From Enterococcus gilvus ATCC BAA-350 (GTDB lineage Bacteria > Bacillota > Bacilli > Lactobacillales > Enterococcaceae), in NCBI RefSeq assembly GCF_000407545.1, contig NZ_ASWH01000002.1, positions 620,001 to 684,000 of the forward strand: a stretch of 64,000 nt of DNA, read 5' to 3'. This document shows positions 61,709 through 64,000 of the stretch, piece by piece. The number at the start of each line of letters is the position of its first letter. The first letter of the stretch is position 1. Under the pieces are notes generated by a model. It was not told the DNA's origin. It made no database searches and saw only the letters and a list, made by a program, of their open reading frames with translations. The translations under genes were made by a program, and so were the position numbers.

Positions 61709-63151
61709 TTATTTCTCTCTCTCAGTATCTGCTCTTTTTTGAATAATTTTTTGACCCAAATTAGCCCAATCCAGCGGTCTAGGCGGTGCTAACCAAACGA
61801 TGCATTCTTTCTTGTAAAGGCTCCCTAGATCTCTGGAGTCCGTTAGCAGGATGTCCGCCTCGGTGATAGTTGTCGTGATCTCAGCACCGACTTGGTGGAA
61901 AAAACCGATATTTTCCATAATAAATTGGTTATACAAATGCCCGAAGGAAAAATCAACGTATACTTTGATGGTTTCTAACAGCACATTTTTTGGGAAAGCA
62001 TCCAAAATTAGAAATAAGTACTGGAAGAATACCTGTTTCTTTTTTCTATATAACTCAGGATTCGTTTGCTGCATTTCTTTCACATAGGTTCCACAAAATT
62101 CCAAAAGCGCGGGATAATTTTGTTGAAAATAAATGATGTTGATCTCTGGCTGAATGGCTTCATAAGCCAAACTTGTCTCAAGTAATTGAAAATGCAAAAA
62201 GCGGCTACGTGCCATGAACGCCTTCTGATTCTCTGGGTTATTCGCAATTTTAGGAAATACTTTCGATAGACTGACTAACAGATCTTGGCTCCAAGCGGTA
62301 ACCAAAGAATCGTCCGCTGGTGATAACTCTTGATCCAACGATTCCGAACAGGTCGCATAATAGCAAAAAAACGCGTAGACCTCTGCTTCGCGAAATGTGT
62401 CAGGAACCCTTCTAAAAAATGTATCGGAAAGCTCTTGACTGAAATTTTCAATTAGTAGATTGGCCGTTCGTTTTTCACTGATGTACTTTTTCTGCTGGAT
62501 TCGCAAATTGGTCACATATAAATAGTACATCAAATTGTTTTTTTCATGGACCGTAAAATGAGCGCTATCGAACATCTGAAGCTTGGCTTGAATCAAACTT
62601 CTGTCAGACGAAGTAAAAATATCCTCTTGCCCTCTGTATATCCGTGCAAAGAGTTCCGTTAAGAAGAGTCGAATATTTTTCTCACTTTTGCCTGTTAACC
62701 GAAACTTTTTATCAATCTGAAGCTCAAAATCCTTAAGATTGTGATTCAATTTTTTATACGTGCTGTGGGCGATCGGATAACTGATCGTCTCTTTTTCTGA
62801 GAATTCATTCAGAGATTTAAACTTCTCTAAACTCGCCCCTAATAAAATATTGAAGCTTATCGATTCTTTGACATAATTTTCCAACAAGGTATCTGAATTC
62901 GCCGTCCCAGTACTTTCGACTTGAACAAAAGGCTCCTCTACAAAAAGGTGGATCTCCTTCGCCAAGCCAAATCGCTCCAAATCAAGAACCAATTGATCGA
63001 TCGTACTTTTCAAGACGTAATTTGACATTTCCAGGTCATCGGACAGTTCCTTCTTTGTCAAGGCAAAGTAAGGGCTTCGTTCGACCTTTTTCAACAATTG
63101 ATACTTCCGCCATTCTTCCTTTGCCAAAAAATTATCTAGCAAAACGATCAC
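61709..63151 (-). CDS. Mga/PRD-type helix-turn-helix regulator
   Basis: 480 residues from a GTG at 63151; a start a few codons later is possible. HTH elements lie near the N-terminus (LTKKELSDDLEMSNYVLKST), followed by a long helical PRD-like region and a C-terminal alpha/beta end with EITTTITEADILLTDSRDLG. Its start overlaps the 3' end of the secreted-protein gene (63132-63719), so the two are co-transcribed. It is likely to regulate surface genes at this locus, including those outside the right edge. Confidence 0.83.
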   Translation of the reverse strand: MIVLLDNFLAKEEWRKYQLLKKVERSPYFALTKKELSDDLEMSNYVLKSTIDQLVLDLERFGLAKEIHLFVEEPFVQVESTGTANSDTLLENYVKESISFNILLGASLEKFKSLNEFSEKETISYPIAHSTYKKLNHNLKDFELQIDKKFRLTGKSEKNIRLFLTELFARIYRGQEDIFTSSDRSLIQAKLQMFDSAHFTVHEKNNLMYYLYVTNLRIQQKKYISEKRTANLLIENFSQELSDTFFRRVPDTFREAEVYAFFCYYATCSESLDQELSPADDSLVTAWSQDLLVSLSKVFPKIANNPENQKAFMARSRFLHFQLLETSLAYEAIQPEINIIYFQQNYPALLEFCGTYVKEMQQTNPELYRKKKQVFFQYLFLILDAFPKNVLLETIKVYVDFSFGHLYNQFIMENIGFFHQVGAEITTTITEADILLTDSRDLGSLYKKECIVWLAPPRPLDWANLGQKIIQKRADTEREK

Positions 63152-63719
63152 TCACTCTCGCCTCTAATTTACCATTTGCTTCCCCATACAATACGACTCC
63201 AGACAAAAGATAAGCACTCTGCGCGATATCAGGAAAATCATTTGGTGCGCCGCTTCCTCCATCGCCCCCGTTTGGAGGTGTGACCACCTGTTCTTGTGAA
63301 AAGAACGCCTCATTAAGAATCAATACTTGATTTTCAGGATGTCTTTTTTTCATAGGAAGATAGGGATCGTCAGGGGGGAAATCTGTCGATTGTCTATTTT
63401 CCTTTTTCCACTCAGGTGTCGGAACATGCAGGTGATCTGGATTCTCTTGGTGTGTCTCCTCTTGTTCTTTTTCCGAAGTATTTTTTGTCTCCAAAGTCGT
63501 TTGGGCGCTAGTAGTCTCTGTTTCCTCTAATTCAATTTGCCCATCTATCTTTGCGCTTTCGCTCGTTTCGCTAGATACCTCTTGCTCGGTGATTGGAGTG
63601 ATCGTATTTTGAGGGTCTAAAGGATCATAGATGACCGTATTGCCAAATACGTGTTCAGAAAAAAGAAAAATCGATGCACCCAACGCGAACACCATTGATC
63701 GCGTGACCATTTTTTTCAT
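63132..63719 (-). CDS. secreted Glu/Thr-rich protein of unknown function
   Basis: 195 residues. A signal peptide (about 1-27, VFALGASIFLFSEHVFG) is followed by a proline-containing segment (YDPLDPQNTITPITEQ), a Glu/Thr/Ser-rich region (45-95), a proline-rich middle, a glycine-rich linker (PPNGGDGGSGAPND) and a C-terminal segment of about 35 residues. No LPXTG or WxL motif is present. GGAG lies 8 bases before the ATG. It overlaps the Mga-type gene by 20 bp and follows a sortase gene, so a surface or signalling part of a sortase locus is likely. I do not recognise the family. Confidence 0.7.
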   Translation of the reverse strand: MKKMVTRSMVFALGASIFLFSEHVFGNTVIYDPLDPQNTITPITEQEVSSETSESAKIDGQIELEETETTSAQTTLETKNTSEKEQEETHQENPDHLHVPTPEWKKENRQSTDFPPDDPYLPMKKRHPENQVLILNEAFFSQEQVVTPPNGGDGGSGAPNDFPDIAQSAYLLSGVVLYGEANGKLEARVSDRFAR

Positions 63720-63743
63720 TCTGTCACTCTCCTTTTCCGAAAC

Positions 63744-64000
63744 TTAATCACTGACTTTAGTGATTATTTTGATACCAACTAATAAACAAAATAAAAATGA
63801 AACTACGACAATTATACAATATAACCTATTATTTTGTTTCTTTTTCCTAATAATTTCCTGTTTATCATGAACTATTTTTTGTTTCGTCATTTGACCTGGT
63901 TTTTTAAACAACTGCCCCTTCACGATAAACCGTTGCTTCGTCTGCGTCGGCTTGTCACAAGTAATCAGAGTGATTTCGGACGTCCCATGATCATCTAAGA
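63744..64000 (-). CDS. sortase, 3' end only
   Basis: The last 84 codons of a sortase, running off the right edge. EITLITCDKPTQTKQRFIVK carries the TLxTC catalytic cysteine and the catalytic arginine. The core is followed by a basic stretch and a C-terminal membrane segment (LYCIIVVVSFLFCLLVG). Class A sortases anchor at the N-terminus, while a C-terminal anchor is more like class C (pilin) enzymes, so the class is unclear. The stop is 25 bp before the ATG of the secreted-protein gene. Confidence 0.85.
   Translation of the reverse strand, partial: LDDHGTSEITLITCDKPTQTKQRFIVKGQLFKKPGQMTKQKIVHDKQEIIRKKKQNNRLYCIIVVVSFLFCLLVGIKIITKVSD

Overview
The window looks like chromosomal DNA of a low-to-mid GC lactic acid bacterium, most likely an Enterococcus. 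The pointers are an Asp23/Gls24-AmaP alkaline-shock operon, a LiaX-type DUF4097 protein with a PspC partner, three Mga/PRD-type regulators, a FusB-like EF-G-binding protein, a DUF969-DUF979-pcp operon, a glutamate decarboxylase acid-resistance set and a sortase gene at the right edge. Genus is inferred from gene content; the species cannot be fixed by reading alone. I saw no rRNA, tRNA, CRISPR, insertion sequence or prophage module. Most genes are on the minus strand.

Layout. 1-2.5 kb: a PTS IIB protein and its PRD antiterminator. 2.9-16.7 kb: redox and aldehyde-type enzymes in three related cassettes: (a) LysR, aldo/keto reductase (AKR), flavodoxin, cupin, a carboxymuconolactone decarboxylase-like gene broken by an in-frame TGA, and an SDR; (b) MerR, HAD phosphatase and AKR; (c) SDR, AKR, MerR and a lipid-anchored flavodoxin. 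Two of these transcription units start with the same kind of MerR promoter, with 19 bp between -35 and -10 and a dyad inside. Two Gfo/Idh/MocA oxidoreductases with a divergent RpiR regulator lie inside this stretch. 16.9-20 kb: a small gene broken by TAG, an unknown protein and the envelope-stress operon amaP-DUF2273-gls24-glsB. 20-24.2 kb: YczE-like membrane protein, an Old Yellow Enzyme homologue, a MarR/GNAT pair with a clear operator, and the EF-G-binding protein behind an upstream ORF and a hairpin that would hide its ribosome binding site. 24.4-29.5 kb: pcp-DUF979-DUF969, a solitary proB and a photolyase.

29.8-37.7 kb: a polyol operon (PRD regulator, galactitol-type IIA/IIB/IIC, two zinc dehydrogenases, a sorbitol-6-phosphate dehydrogenase-like SDR and a fructose-6-phosphate aldolase-like protein) with a cre-like site in front and a terminator-like hairpin between transporter and enzymes. 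38-45 kb: an anchored protein, an NlpC/P60 hydrolase with three C-terminal repeats, a TraX-family protein, a coiled-coil protein, a LOG-family/deoxyribosyltransferase-like pair and an Mga-type regulator. 45-49 kb: the liaX-pspC pair with a divergent Mga-type regulator. 49-57 kb: a stress block with DUF1269 protein, GadB, choloylglycine hydrolase family protein, DUF308, YhgE/Pip and a GadC-like antiporter. 57-61 kb: secreted and small proteins, oleate hydratase with three small upstream genes, and a second PspC protein. 61-64 kb: GNAT, a third Mga-type regulator, a secreted acidic protein and the 3' end of a sortase gene.

Overall this is a stress-response and niche-adaptation region: electrophile/redox detoxification, envelope stress, acid, bile and fatty-acid defence, and polyol uptake. 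Several small genes described here (9844-9987, 57520-57681, 59479-59622, and the upstream ORF 23457-23600) encode proteins of about 50 residues that are easily missed.
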